A DNA stretch of 64,000 nucleotides from Dama dama. Its lineage: Eukaryota > Chordata > Mammalia > Artiodactyla > Cervidae. The translations under genes were made by a program, and so were the position numbers. Location of the stretch: contig NC_083692.1 of assembly GCF_033118175.1 (NCBI RefSeq), positions 94,792,501 to 94,856,500 on the forward strand. Reading direction: 5' to 3'. The stretch's first letter is position 1; every line of letters starts with the position of its first letter. The notes beneath the pieces are model-generated. The model did no database searches, was not told where the DNA came from, and worked only from the letters and a program-made list of their open reading frames with translations. Shown here piece after piece: positions 22,130-32,699 of this stretch.

Positions 22130-25100
22130 ATCATTACCATCTTTCTAAATTTCATATATATACATTAGTATACTGTATTGGTGTTTTTCTGTCTGGCTTA
22201 CTTCACTCTGTATAATAGGCTCCAGTTTCCTCCATCTCATTAGAACTGATTCAAATGTATTCTTTTTAATTGCTGAGTAATATTCCATTGTGTATATGTA
22301 CTACAGCTTTCTTATCCATTTGTCTGCTGATGGGCATCTAGGTTGCTTCCATGTCCTGGCACTGTAAACAGTGCTGCAATGAACACTGGGGTGCACGTGT
22401 CTCTTTCAGATCTGGTTTCCTCAGTGTGTATGCCCAGCAGTGGGATTGCTGGGTCGTATCACAGTTCTATTTCCAGTTTTTAAAGGAATCTCTACACTAA
22501 TCTCCATAGTGGCTGTACTAGTTTGCATTCCCACCAACTTTTTCTCTGCACCCTGTCCAGCATTTATTGTTTGTAGACTTTTTGATAGCAGCCATTCTGA
22601 CTGGCATGAGATGGTACCTCATTGTGGTTTTGATTTGCATTTCTCTGATAATGAGTGATGTTGAGTATCTTTTCATGTGTTTGTTAGCCATCTGGATGTC
22701 TTCTTTGGAGAAATGTTTGTTTAATTCTTTGGCCCATTTTTTGATTGCATTGTTATTTTTCTGGAATTGAGCTGCAGGAGCTGCTTGTATATTTTTAGAT
22801 TAATTCTTTGTCAGTTGCTTCATTTGCTATTATTTTCTCCCATTCTGAAGGCTGTCTTTTCACCTTGCTTATAGTTTCCTTTGTTGGGCAAAAGCTTTTA
22901 AGTTTAATGAGGTCCCATTTGTTTATTTTTGCTTTTATTTCCAAGCAAAAATAGGCAGGTGGGTCAGAGAGAATCCTGCTGTGATTTATGACAGAAAGTG
23001 TTTTGCCTATGTTTTCCTCTAGGAGTTTTATAGTTTCTTGTCTTACATTTATATCTTTAATCCATTTTGAGTTTATTTTTGTGTATTAGAAAGTTTATTT
23101 TGTGTATTTTTGGTATTAGAAAGTGTTCTAGTTTCATTGTTTTACAAGTGCTTGACCAGTTTTCCCAGCACCACTTGTTAAAGAGATTGTCTTTTCTCCA
23201 TTGTATATTCTTACCTCCTTTGTCAGAGATAAGATGTCCATAGGTGTGTGGATTTATCTCTGGGTTTTCTATTTTGTCCCATTGACTATATTTCGGTCTT
23301 TGTGCCAGTACCATACTGTCTTGATGACTGTAGCTTTGTAGTATAGTCTGAAGTCAGGCAACTTGATTCCTCCAGTTCCATTCTTCTTTCTCAAGATTGT
23401 TTTGGCTATTCGAGGCTTTTTGTATTTCCATACAAATTGTGAAATTATTTGTCATAGTTCTCTGAAAAATACCATTGGTAGCTTGAAGGGGATTGCATTG
23501 AATCTATAGATTGCTTTGGATACTATACTCATTTTCACTATATTGATCTTTTTGATCCATGAACACGGTATATTTACCCATCAATTTGTGTCATCTTTGA
23601 TTTCTTTCATCAGTGTTTTATAGTTTTCTATATATAGATCTTTTGTTTCTTTAGGTAGATTTATTCCTAAGTATTTTATTCTTTTCATTGCAATGGGGAA
23701 TAAAATAGTTTCTTTAATTTTTCTTTCTGTTTTCTCATTGTTAGCATATAGGAATGCAAGGGATTTCTGTGTGTTAATTTTATATCCTGCAACTTTACTA
23801 TATTCATTGATTAGCTCCAGTAATTTTCTGGTGGAGTCTTTAGGGTTTTCTATGTAAAGGATCTTGTCATCTGAAAACAGTGAGAGTTTTACTTCTTTTC
23901 CAATCTAGATCCCTTTTATTTCTTTTTCTTCTTTGATTGTTGTGGCTAAAACTTCCAAAACCGTGTTGAGTAGTAGTGGTGAGAGTGGGCACCCTTGTCT
24001 TATTCCTGACTTTAGGGGAAATGCTTTCAATTTTTCACCATTGAAGATAATGTTTGCTGAGGGTTTATCATATATGGCTTTTATTATGTTGAAGTATGTT
24101 CCTTCTATTCCTGCTTTCTGGAGGGTTTTAATCATAAATAGATGTTGAATTTTGTCAAAGGCTTTCTCTGCATCTATTGAGATATTCATATGGTTTTTAT
24201 CTTTCAATTTGTTAATGTGGTGTATCACATTGACTGATTATATCACATTGATTGATTTGTGGATATTAAAGAATCCTTGCATCCCTGGGATAAAGCCCAC
24301 TTGGTCATGATGTATGATCTTTTTAATATGTTGTTGGATTCTGTTTGCTAAAATTTTGTTAAGGATTTTTGTATCTATGTTCATCAGTGATATTGGCCTG
24401 TAGTTTTCTTTTTCTGTGGCATCTTTGTCTGGTTTTGGTATTAGGGTGATGGTGGTCTCACAGAATGAGTTTGGAAGTTTACCTTCCTCTGCAATTTTCT
24501 GGAAGAGTTTGAGTAGGATAGGTGTTAGCTTTCCTCTAACTTTTTGGTAGAATTCAGCTGTGAAGCCATCTGGTCCTGGGCTTATGTTTGCTGGAAGATT
24601 TCTGATTACATTTTCGATTTCTGTGCTTGTGATGGGTCTCTTAAGATTTTCTATTTCTTCCTGGTTCAGTTTTGGAAATTTATAGTTTTCTAAGAATTTG
24701 TCCATTTCATCCAAGTTGTCCATTTTATTGGCATAGAGTTGCTTGTAGTACTCTCTTATGATCTTTTCTATTTCTGTGTTGTCTGTTGTGATTTCTCCGT
24801 TTTCATTTCTAGTTTTGTTGATTTGATTCTTCTCCTTTTTTCTTTTTTCTTGATGAGTCTGGCTAATGGTTTGTCTATTGTATTTATCTTCTCAAAGAAC
24901 CAGCTTTTAGCTTTGTTGATTTTTGCTATGGTCTCCTTTATTTCTTTTTTCAGTTATTTCTATCCTATTTTTTATGATTTCTTTCCTTCTACTAATCCTG
25001 GGGTTCTTCATTTATTCCTTTTCTAGTTGCTTTAGGTGTAGAGTTAGGTTATTTATTTGACTTTTCTCTGTTTCTTGAGGTAAGCTTGAATTGCTATGAA

Positions 25101-25961
25101 CCTTCCCCTTAGCACTGCTTTTACTGAGTCCCATAGGTTTTTGGTTGTTGTGTTTTCATTTTTATTTGTTTCTATGCTTATTTTGATTTCTTCTGTGATT
25201 TGTTGGTTATTCAGAAGCATGTTGTTTATCCTCCATATGTTTGTATTTTTAATAGCTTTTTCCTGTTATTGACATCTAATCTCACCACATTGTGATCAGA
25301 AATGATGCTCGGAATGATTTCAATTTTTTTTTTTTTGAATTTACCAAGGCTATATTTATGGGCCAGGATGTGATCTATCCTGGAGAAGGTTCTGTGTGCA
25401 CTTGAGAAAAAGGTGAAGTTCATTGTTTCGGGGTGAAATGTCCTATAGATATCAATGAGGTCTAACTGGTCCATTGTATCATTTAAAGTTTGTGTTTCCT
25501 TGCTAATTTTCTGTTTAGTTGATCTATCCATAGGTGTGAGAAGTCTCCCACTATTATTGTGGTACTGTTAATTTCCCCTTTCATACTTGTTAGCATTTGC
25601 CTTACATATTACGGTGCTCTTATGTTGGGTGCATATATATTTATAATTATTATATCTTCTTCTTGGATTGACCCTTTGATCATTATGTAGTGTCCATCTT
25701 TGTCTCTTTTCATGACCTTTATTTCAAAGTCTGTTTTATCTGATATGAGTATTGCTACTCCTGCTTTCTTTTGGTCTCCATTTGTGTGAAATATCTTCAC
25801 TTTCAGTCTGTATGGTCCCTTGTTTTGAGATGGGTCTTTTGTAGGCAGCATATATAGGGGTCTTGTTTTTGTATCCATTCAGCCAGTCCTTGTCTTTTGG
25901 TTGGGGCATTCAACCCATTTACATTTAAGGCAATTATTGATAAGTATGATCCCATTGCCAT
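22130..25961 (-). pseudogene. L1 ORF2 (endonuclease/reverse transcriptase), degenerate
   Basis: Start codon at 25961 (reads MAMGSYLSI). Endonuclease pieces are 25878-25609 (KKAGVAILISDKTDF, YIMIKGSIQEEDIIIINIYA) and 25531-25226 (RTFSRIDHILAHK, IPSIISDHN). RT pieces are 24723-24238 (ISPGPDGFTAEFYQKV, ENYRPISLMNID) and 24228-23905 (motif A SIDAEKAFDKI, motif B GIRQGCPLSP). Motif C at about 23877-23866 reads FSDD instead of the usual FADD, keeping both catalytic aspartates. A C-terminal piece lies at 23314-23057. A stop replaces a lysine codon just before YVRQML near 25605, and other stops and frameshifts occur. The 3' boundary is approximate. Confidence 0.88.
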
Positions 25962-26014
25962 TTACTTTGGTGTTTTGGGTTGAGTTTATAAACCTTTTCT
26001 GTGTTTCCTGTCTA

Positions 26015-26930
26015 GAGAAAATCTTTAGCATTTGTTGGAGAGCTGGTTTGGTGGTGCTCAGCTTTTGCTTTTGCTTGTCTGTAAAGCTTTTGATTTCTCC
26101 TTCATATTTGAATGAGATCCTTGCTGGGTACAGTAATCTCGTTTGTAGGTTTTCTCTTTCATCAGTTTAAGTATGTCTTGCTGTTCCCTTCTGGCCTGAA
26201 GAGTTTCCATTGAAAGATCAGTGGTTATCCTTATGGGAATCCTCTTGTGTATTATTTATTATTTTTCCCTTGCTGCTTTTAATATTTGTTCTTTGTGTTT
26301 GATCTTCATTAATTTGATTAATATGTGTCTTGGGGTGTTTTGCCTTGGGTTTATCCTGTTTGGGACTCTCTGGGTTTCTTGGACTTGGGTGGCTCTTTCC
26401 TTCTTTTAGGGAAGTTTTCAACTATTATCTCCTCAAGTATTTTTTCATGGTCTTTCTTTTTGTCTTCTTCTTCTGGGGCTCCTATGATTTGAATGTTGGG
26501 GTGTTTGACATTGTCCCAGAGGTCTCTGAGGTTGTTCTCATTTCTTATAATTCTTTTTTCTTTTTTCCTCTCTACTTCATTTATTTCCACCATTCTATCT
26601 TCCACCTCGCTTATCCTATCTTCTGCCTCAGTTATTCTACTGTTGGTTCCCTCCAGCGTGTTTTTGATCTCAGTTATTGCATTATTCATTATTGATTGAC
26701 TCTTTTTTTATTTCTTCTGTGTCCTTGCTAAACATTTCTTGCATCTTCTCAATCCTTGTCTCCACACTATTTATCTGTAACTCCATTTTGTTTTCAAGAT
26801 TTTGGATCATTTTTACTATCATTGTTCTGAATTCTTTTTCAAGTAGACTCCCTATCTCCTCCTCTTTTGTTTGGTTTGGTGGGCCTTTATCATGTTCCTT
26901 TACCTGCTGAGTATTTTTCTGCCTTTTCAT
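26015..26930 (-). pseudogene. L1 ORF1 (RNA-binding protein), frameshifted
   Basis: Start codon at 26930. N-terminal frame 26930-26682 begins MKRQKNTQQ and carries an acidic/coiled-coil stretch (LENKMELQINSVETRIEKMQ). The next frame, 26689-26351, continues the coiled coil (ITEAEDRISEVEDRMVEINE) and enters the RRM-like domain (NVKHPNIQIIGAPEEEDKKK). The C-terminal domain follows in broken frames to a stop near 26015. A frameshift near 26685 separates the first two parts. In intact elements this trimeric chaperone coats the L1 RNA. Confidence 0.88.
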
Positions 26931-29584
26931 CTTGTTTAGGTTGCTGTATTTGGGGTGGCCTTTCTGTATGCTGGAAGTTTGTGGTTCCTCTTTATTGTGG
27001 AGATTCCTCCCTGTGGGTGGGGTTGGACGAGAAGCTTGTCAAGGTTTCCTGGTTAGGGATGCTTGTGTTGGTGTTCTGGTGGGTGGAGCTGGATCTCTTC
27101 TCTCTGGAGTGCAATGAAGTGTCCAGTAGTGAGTTTTGAGTTGTCTATGGGTTTGGTGTGACTCTGGGCAGCCTGAATATTAATGCTCAGGGCTATGTGC
27201 CTGTGTTGCTGGAGAATTAGCATGATATGTCTTGCTCTGGAACTTTTTGGCTCTTAGGTTGAGCTTGGTTTCAGTGTAGATATGGAGGCTTTTGGATGAG
27301 CTATTGTTGATTAATGTTCCCTGGAGTCAGGAGTTTTCTGGTGTTCTCAAGTTTTGGATTTAAGCCTCCTGCCTCTGGTTTTCAGTCTTAATCTTACAGT
27401 AGCCTCAAAACTTCTTGAGGGTGCTAAAACATCCACTGATGATAAAACATCTAGGTTAATGGAGAAGAGATTCTCCATAGTGAGGGACACCCAGGGAGGT
27501 TTGCAGAGTACATGGAGAAGAGAAGAGGGAGGAGGAGATAGAGGTGACCAGGAGGAGAAGAGGGGAGTCAAAAGGAGAGAGACAGATCTAGTCAGTAATC
27601 AGTTCCCTAAGTGTCCTCTGCAGCCTGCAATGCCCAGAGATTCACAGCGCTGGGTAGAGAAGGGAAGGGGGAGGGAGGAGATAGAGGTGACCTGCGGGGG
27701 AAAGGGAGAGTCGAAAGGGGGAGAGGGCAATCAAGCCAGAAATCACACTCCTAAGTAAAAATGGACACTGAAGATTGGATTCTTAAAGGTACAAAATTGA
27801 TAACAAATACCAAAAAGGAAAGATTAAAAATCTAGAGTAGAGGTTAGACTCTCAAAAATACAATATTAAAAAACAAAACAAAATCACAAAAATTATAAAA
27901 AGTATATATGAGATTCGCTTTAAAAATAGGGTCTTTTTTTTTTTTTTTGCAAGGTAATAGTAGGTTATAAAAATGAAAATTAAAGGAGTAATAAAGGACT
28001 TAAAAATAAAAAAGATTTAAAAATTAAAAAAATAGTAATAGTAAAATAGATCTAGGAATTTCTCTGGAGCTGTGTGGGCAGTGTGGGGTCAGTTTAGTGT
28101 CAGATAGTTCCTTGTTCCAGCTTATACTTCTTGAGGTCGATAGGCCCCTTCCAGTGTAGTTGGTGCTAACTGTAGGGTTTTAATCTGTTGCACCTCTCAC
28201 TTCCAAAGCGGTTCCCTCTGTTCATTTTGGCTTCTTCTGTTTGCAGGTCTCTTCAGTGTCTAATTTCCGCCCTGACACAGGGGGCAAAGGTGGTCACCTA
28301 TTCAGGCTCGCTTGTTCAGCTGTGCTGTGGGGAGGGAGGAACACTGCAAATCTCACTGGTGTGTGTGGGAAGTGCTCGCAGTGTCTCAGCCACACTGGGT
28401 TTGCCCCCGCTCACGGCCTGTGTGCTTTCCCAGTCTACACTGCTCAGGCTCCAGGTGGCTCTGCAAGGGAACTATCTAAAGTTGCAAGCATTTCCCAGGT
28501 TTAAGCCGCTCAGGTTCAGGTTCTCGGGTACTCCACAAAGTCACAGACTCAGTAGGGCCTGCGTTTTGTGCCCTTCCCAGGTCTGAGCAGCTCAGGCAAC
28601 CAGGTGCTTGGTGAGCGCACTCTCCCCGGGTGGGTGGTGCGTCTTATCACCTCCCTGGTCCCAGCCGCTGGGTTTCCCGGGTGCGCCATGGGAGCACCGT
28701 CTCAGGTGTGCCGCGTGTCTCCTCTGGGGAGCTGACCTCTAGCTGTGACCCTCCTGGCAGATGTCAACCGGCCAGGATCCCAGGAAGACTTGGTTAGTAA
28801 CTGGGAGCCTGCTCGCAGTTTGGTAGAGGGTGCCTCTCTGGGGCGAGATTGCCCCTCTCTGGCTCTGGCTGCCTCCCGCCTGCCTCCCTGCCTCTGGCGA
28901 TGGATGGGCCGGTCTGCAGCCGGCTAGCTCTCCTCTGGTATTCACTCAGTCCTTTGTTCTGTGAGCCAGCCGGCAGCGCCTTAGGTTAGAGATTTTCACG
29001 GGAAATTTCTCAATCTCTCTCTCTCTTTTTTTCTTTTCTCTCTCTCTGGCTAGCCCACAGTTTGGGTTGCTATCTCACGTTGGCTCCCTCAGATTGCCCT
29101 CAGGGCATTCAGGCTTGATCCTTACCCTAAGGAATGCAGCCCACGACTCCCTGTTCAGCCCCCACTTGCTGGTGGCAGACACGAGCGTCCGGGCTACTTC
29201 TCCACTGGGAGTTGTGGTTAGGCGTGTAATCTGTGGGTTTTGTTTACTTTTTCCTCCCCGTTATGTTGCCTTCCGAGTTTCCAAAATTCCCCATAGACCT
29301 GCCAGTGAGAGGGTTTCCTGGTGTGTGGAAACTTCTCCTCCTTCACGACTCCCTCCCTGGGACAGGTCTCTGTCCCTAACTCTTTTGTCTCTCTTTTTAT
29401 CTTTTATATTTTCCCCTACCTCCTTTTGAAGACAATGGGCTGCCTTTCTGGGTGCCCGGTGTCCTCCACCAGTGTTCACAAGTTGATTTGTGGCATTTGC
29501 TCAGTGTTCAAATGATCTTTCAATGAATGTGGGGGAGAAAGTGGCCTCCCCGTCCTATTCCTCTGCCATCTTAGGACCGCCCCC
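26931..29584 (-). promoter_or_regulatory. L1 5'UTR with internal promoter
   Basis: A 2.65-kb untranslated leader upstream of ORF1. The outer part (about 28070-29584) is GC-rich and holds the internal promoter in this family, while 27760-28060 is A/T-rich. Its intact 5' end means the copy may still carry a minus-strand promoter, although no expression can be judged from sequence. Confidence 0.75.
29565..29572 (-). promoter_or_regulatory. YY1-like site at the L1 5' end
   Basis: AAGATGGC on the minus strand, about 12 bases inside the element. A YY1 site at the same position sets the transcription start in human L1, so this is a likely start-site determinant here by analogy. Confidence 0.55.
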
Positions 29585-29719
29585 TCTCTCAACAAGTATT
29601 GACCAAGTGAGTGATTTGTGTTAGGGACCAAGTGCTTGATTTTGTTAGGGAACATATAAAGTGGGTACATAAATACTAAACTTCCAGGGGCTTGTGAAAA
29701 GAACATGAAATTAGCAACC

Positions 29720-30215
29720 TGAAATCTCCTGGTTATTTACTAGGCTTTCAAAATTCCCTTCCATGACCCCAAAACCCTCTGTTTTCCAGCCCCTTCTAAC
29801 CTCTCAGAACTGATTTTCTAGCGTTCTCTCCCTTCTACCCTCTCTATTTTAAAGACGCCTTTCTGATGTTCAAATATGCCAAGCTTGTGTGATTTCTGTT
29901 CTCTTTGTCTGGGACACACACACCCAAGTAGAGGTATCTCTTGGCATTGAGGTTCAGCTCAAATGTCCCCTTCTCAGAGAGGCATCATCTGAATGTTCCA
30001 GACTCACCCACAACCATTCTGTCACAACACATCTTTTGTTTCTTATCTCTATTTATCACTGATGAAATAATCTTATTTTCTTTATTTGTTGACTTTCTAT
30101 TGCCTGTGTCCTATACTGCAAGGTAAGTATCTTGTGAATGAGGACCTTGGCTTTCTATTCACTGCTGTGATCCTGTCACAAGTGGGGCCTGGAACCAGGC
30201 AGATCTCTAGGAATG
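29720..30215 (+). mobile_element. L2 LINE 3' part
   Basis: Sense L2: CCAAGCTTGTGTGATTTCTG, GGTTCAGCTCAAATGTCCCC, TCTCAGAGAGGCATCATCTG and TACTGCAAGGTAAGTATCTT, in the expected order. Diverged and non-coding. Confidence 0.75.
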
Positions 30216-30593
30216 AGTGTGGAGTGAATTTATCGCCAAAGGACCATCTTGTTGTCCCTTCCATGTTATGGAAAAAGATGTTTATAGAACCTGCACACAG
30301 AAACCTAATTTCATGAAAGTCAGGTTGGGTGGTGGAAATTCAGTTTTCTCCAACTGAATATTAAGCTAAAGTGATTGTAACAGTCAAGAGTATAGAATCA
30401 TTGTGTGCCTGGTAAATATATTTTAATGTATTTTGTCTGTCTAGTAATAAAAGAAATAAATTTTAATGATAATCATGACCTGTTGGTGGGCAAATAGCTA
30501 TGTGTTTATATATATTTAATTTTTATTGAAATGTAATTGATTTACAATGTCTTAATTTCAGGTGTATAGCAAAGTAATTCAGTTGTATATATA

Positions 30594-30791
30594 GGCTTCC
30601 CAGGTGATTCAGATGGTAAAGAATCTGCCCACAGGGCAAGACCTGGGTTCAATCCCTGGGCTGGGAAGATCCCCTGGAGTAGGAAATGGCAACCCACTCC
30701 AATATTCTTGTCTGGAGAATTTCATGGACAGGGGAGCCTGGGGGAGCTACAGTCCATGGGATCTCAAAGAGTCAGACACAACTGAATGACT

Positions 30792-30793
<2 letters not shown>
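30594..30793 (+). mobile_element. Bov-tA SINE
   Basis: GGCTTCCCAGGTGATTCAGA head, GGTTCAATCCC box-B-like element, CACTCCAATATTCTTGTCTG body and CAACTGAATGACTAGC end. It is nested in the inverted L1 and continues straight into a CA repeat. Confidence 0.94.

Positions 30794-30835
<42 letters not shown>
30794..30835. repeat. (CA)21 microsatellite
   Basis: Uninterrupted CA dinucleotides directly at the 3' end of the Bov-tA SINE, a common birthplace of ruminant microsatellites. Confidence 0.97.
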
Positions 30836-30836
<1 letters not shown>

Positions 30837-30970
30837 TTATATACAATTTATATTCTTTCTTAGATTCTTTTTCATTATAGGCTGTTACTAGATATTGAGT
30901 ATGATTTCCAACAGAAATAGAGAGCTCACGGACATAGAAAACAAACTTATGGTTACCAAAAGGGACTTGG

Positions 30971-31110
30971 TGGTGGTGGTGGTGGTAGTGGTTTAGCTGC
31001 TAAGTCGTTTCTGACTCTTTGTGACCCCATGGACTGTAGCCCACCAGGTTCCTCTGTCCATGGGATTCTCCAGGCAAGAGTACTGGAGTGGATTGCCATT
31101 TCCTTCTCCA
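30971..31110 (-). mobile_element. Bov-A2 SINE fragment with target duplication
   Basis: Antisense Bov-A: CTGCTAAGTCGTTTCTGACT, TTGTGACCCCATGGACTGTA, GGCAAGAGTACTGGAGTGGA. A (GGT)n run lies at its left end. Perfect 13-bp AAAAGGGACTTGG at 30958-30970 and 31111-31123. Confidence 0.93.
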
Positions 31111-31215
31111 AAAAGGGACTTGGGGAGGGATAAATTAGGAGTTTGGGATTAAAATACATACATGACTATATATAAAATAGGTAACCAACAAGGACCTATT
31201 GGATATATATATTTT

Positions 31216-31743
31216 TAATGAGACAAACTCACCTGTTTGCTAAAACCACAGACAAAAAGAAGAACATGAACTGACATTGAAAGATGTTCACTCTGACAGT
31301 GCTAATTTTAAAAATGTAGGCTACACACAGTGTGTGCCATAGGTCCTATGTTTTTCTTAAAAAAGTGAATATAAGTGAATGTAAAAAATATTAAAAGAAT
31401 ACACATTGAAATTTTAATAACAAGTTCCACTGTATGGTGTCACATGGGTGATTTCATTGTATTGTTATTTCCCTGTGTTCAGCAAGTTTTTATTGTACTT
31501 TATGCATATATTGTGTTTGAAATTAGGAAAAAAATTACACTAAATGTCACAAATAATTTGGGGTACCTAAAATGACTCCAAGGCTTTGTCCCTTTCACAA
31601 AACTACTGGTCAAACTACCCTATACTTTTGGTGATGTGAAAGCCAAAGGATAGTTTGGATAAGATAGTCAATTTATAGCCCTTCTTGGTGATGGTGAACA
31701 GAACTGAAGGAAAATCCTAGAATAAATTGACGATGTCCAGTCT
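31216..31743. other. Unclassified AT-rich DNA
   Basis: No recognised gene or repeat family. Confidence 0.4.
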
Positions 31744-31756
31744 TTCCATAAACATG

Positions 31757-31955
31757 TTCATTGTTCAGTTGCTAAAATGTGTTTGACTCTTTGTGACCCC
31801 ATGGACTGTAGCCTACCCAGGCTCCTCTGTCCATGGGATTTCCCAGGCAAGAATACTGGAGTGGTTTGCGATTTCCTTCTCCAGAGGATGTTCCCAGACC
31901 AGGGATCCTGCATTGGCAGGCGGATCCTTTATGACTGAGCCACAAGGGAAGCCCC
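31757..31955 (-). mobile_element. Bov-tA SINE, antisense, with target duplication
   Basis: TGTTTGACTCTTTGTGACCC, GGCAAGAATACTGGAGTGGT and the tRNA-like head at the right (CTGAGCCACAAGGGAAGCCC). TTCCATAAACATG (31744-31756) and TTCCATAACCATG (31956-31968) match at 12 of 13 bases. Confidence 0.93.
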
Positions 31956-31984
31956 TTCCATAACCATGGATCCCTCTTAATTTG

Positions 31985-32320
31985 CTTTTTTCCCTTGATT
32001 TAATTTTTATACTAAATGCTCACTCAGCCTTATCCAATTCAGGCCTGGTGCTGGGTGCCTGGGATTCTGGAGTGGGAAGTCAAAGTGTTGACCTCATGAA
32101 GATGCAGTCCCATAGAAAATTTTGATGAATAGGGAGTCTTTTACAAAGCCCTGTGCCAATTGTTAGGATAGGATAAGTGAAGAGAGCTGTGAGGATACAG
32201 AGGAGAGGCCTTTAATCTAGTCTGGCAAAACAGAGAGAGCTTCCTGGAGGACGGGGCCTGTGGACCAAGGTCAGAAAGACAAATGGGAATTACTGGAGAA
32301 AGATGGTACCAAAGAAGTAT
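31985..32320 (-). mobile_element. Probable L2 remnant
   Basis: A GGTGCTGGGTGCCTGGGATT start and later CAGAGAGAGCTTCCTGGAGG resemble antisense L2. Low similarity. Confidence 0.35.
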
Positions 32321-32326
32321 TCCAGG

Positions 32327-32690
32327 CTTCTCTGGTGGCTCAGTGGTAAAGAATCTACCTGTCAGTGTGGGAGATACTGATGGGATTCAATCCCTGGTCT
32401 GGGAAGATCCCACATGCTGCAGTGAAGCTAAGCCCATGCAGCACAACTACTGAGCCTGTGCTCTAGAGCTCAGGAGCCAGAACTACTCAGCCCATGTGCT
32501 GTAAGTACCGAAGCCTGCATGCCCTAGAGCCATGCTCCACAACAAGAGAAGCCACTGCAATGAGAAGACTGCACACCACAACTCGAGGCTAGCCCCAGCT
32601 CCCCACAACTAGAGAAAAGCCTGCACAGCCATGAAGACCCAGCACAGCCAAAAACAATAAATAAATAGATACATAATGTTATATTAAAAA
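32327..32690 (+). mobile_element. CHR-2-type SINE, full length
   Basis: Sense copy: head CAGGCTTCTCTGGTGGCTCA, box-B-like GATTCAATCCC, body GGAAGATCCCACATGCTGCA, GCCATGCTCCACAACAAGAG, AACTAGAGAAAAGCCTGCAC, then an A-rich tail. This is the sense counterpart of the element at 8120-8428. Confidence 0.88.
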
Positions 32691-32699
32691 AAAAAACAA

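Larger units (their letters stand above)
21853..29584 (-). mobile_element. Near-full-length ruminant L1 (L1-BT type)
   Basis: A 7.7-kb minus-strand L1 with all parts in order: 5'UTR (29584 down to 26931), ORF1 (26930 to ~26015), ORF2 (25961 to ~22130), 3'UTR and A/T-rich tail at 21853. The 5' end reads GGCGGTCCTAAGATGGCAGA, the usual start of this family, so it is not 5'-truncated. The 16-bp TCTCTCAACAAGTATT at 21837-21852 and 29585-29600 is a perfect target duplication. Both ORFs are broken, so it cannot move by itself. Confidence 0.95.
30502..31215 (-). mobile_element. L1 3' end with 5' inversion, carrying nested SINEs
   Basis: 30502-30593 plus 30836-30910 are antisense L1 tail (TTGATTTACAATGTCTTAAT, TAGATTCTTTTTCATTATAG). 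30911-30970 plus 31111-31215 are sense L1 (GACATAGAAAACAAACTTAT, GGTAACCAACAAGGACCTAT). In the consensus the sense piece lies immediately upstream of the antisense piece, so on the minus strand this is one L1 whose 5' segment was inverted during insertion. A Bov-tA (30594-30793), a CA repeat and a Bov-A2 (30971-31110) landed in it later. Confidence 0.82.

Noticed and set aside
26330..26695. 121-codon open frame on plus with hydrophobic runs
   Set aside because: Antisense of the L1 ORF1 coiled coil. The apparent membrane segments come from reversed lysine/glutamate codons.
28188..28586. 132-codon open frame on plus
   Set aside because: Lies antisense in the GC-rich L1 5'UTR, where long chance frames are common.
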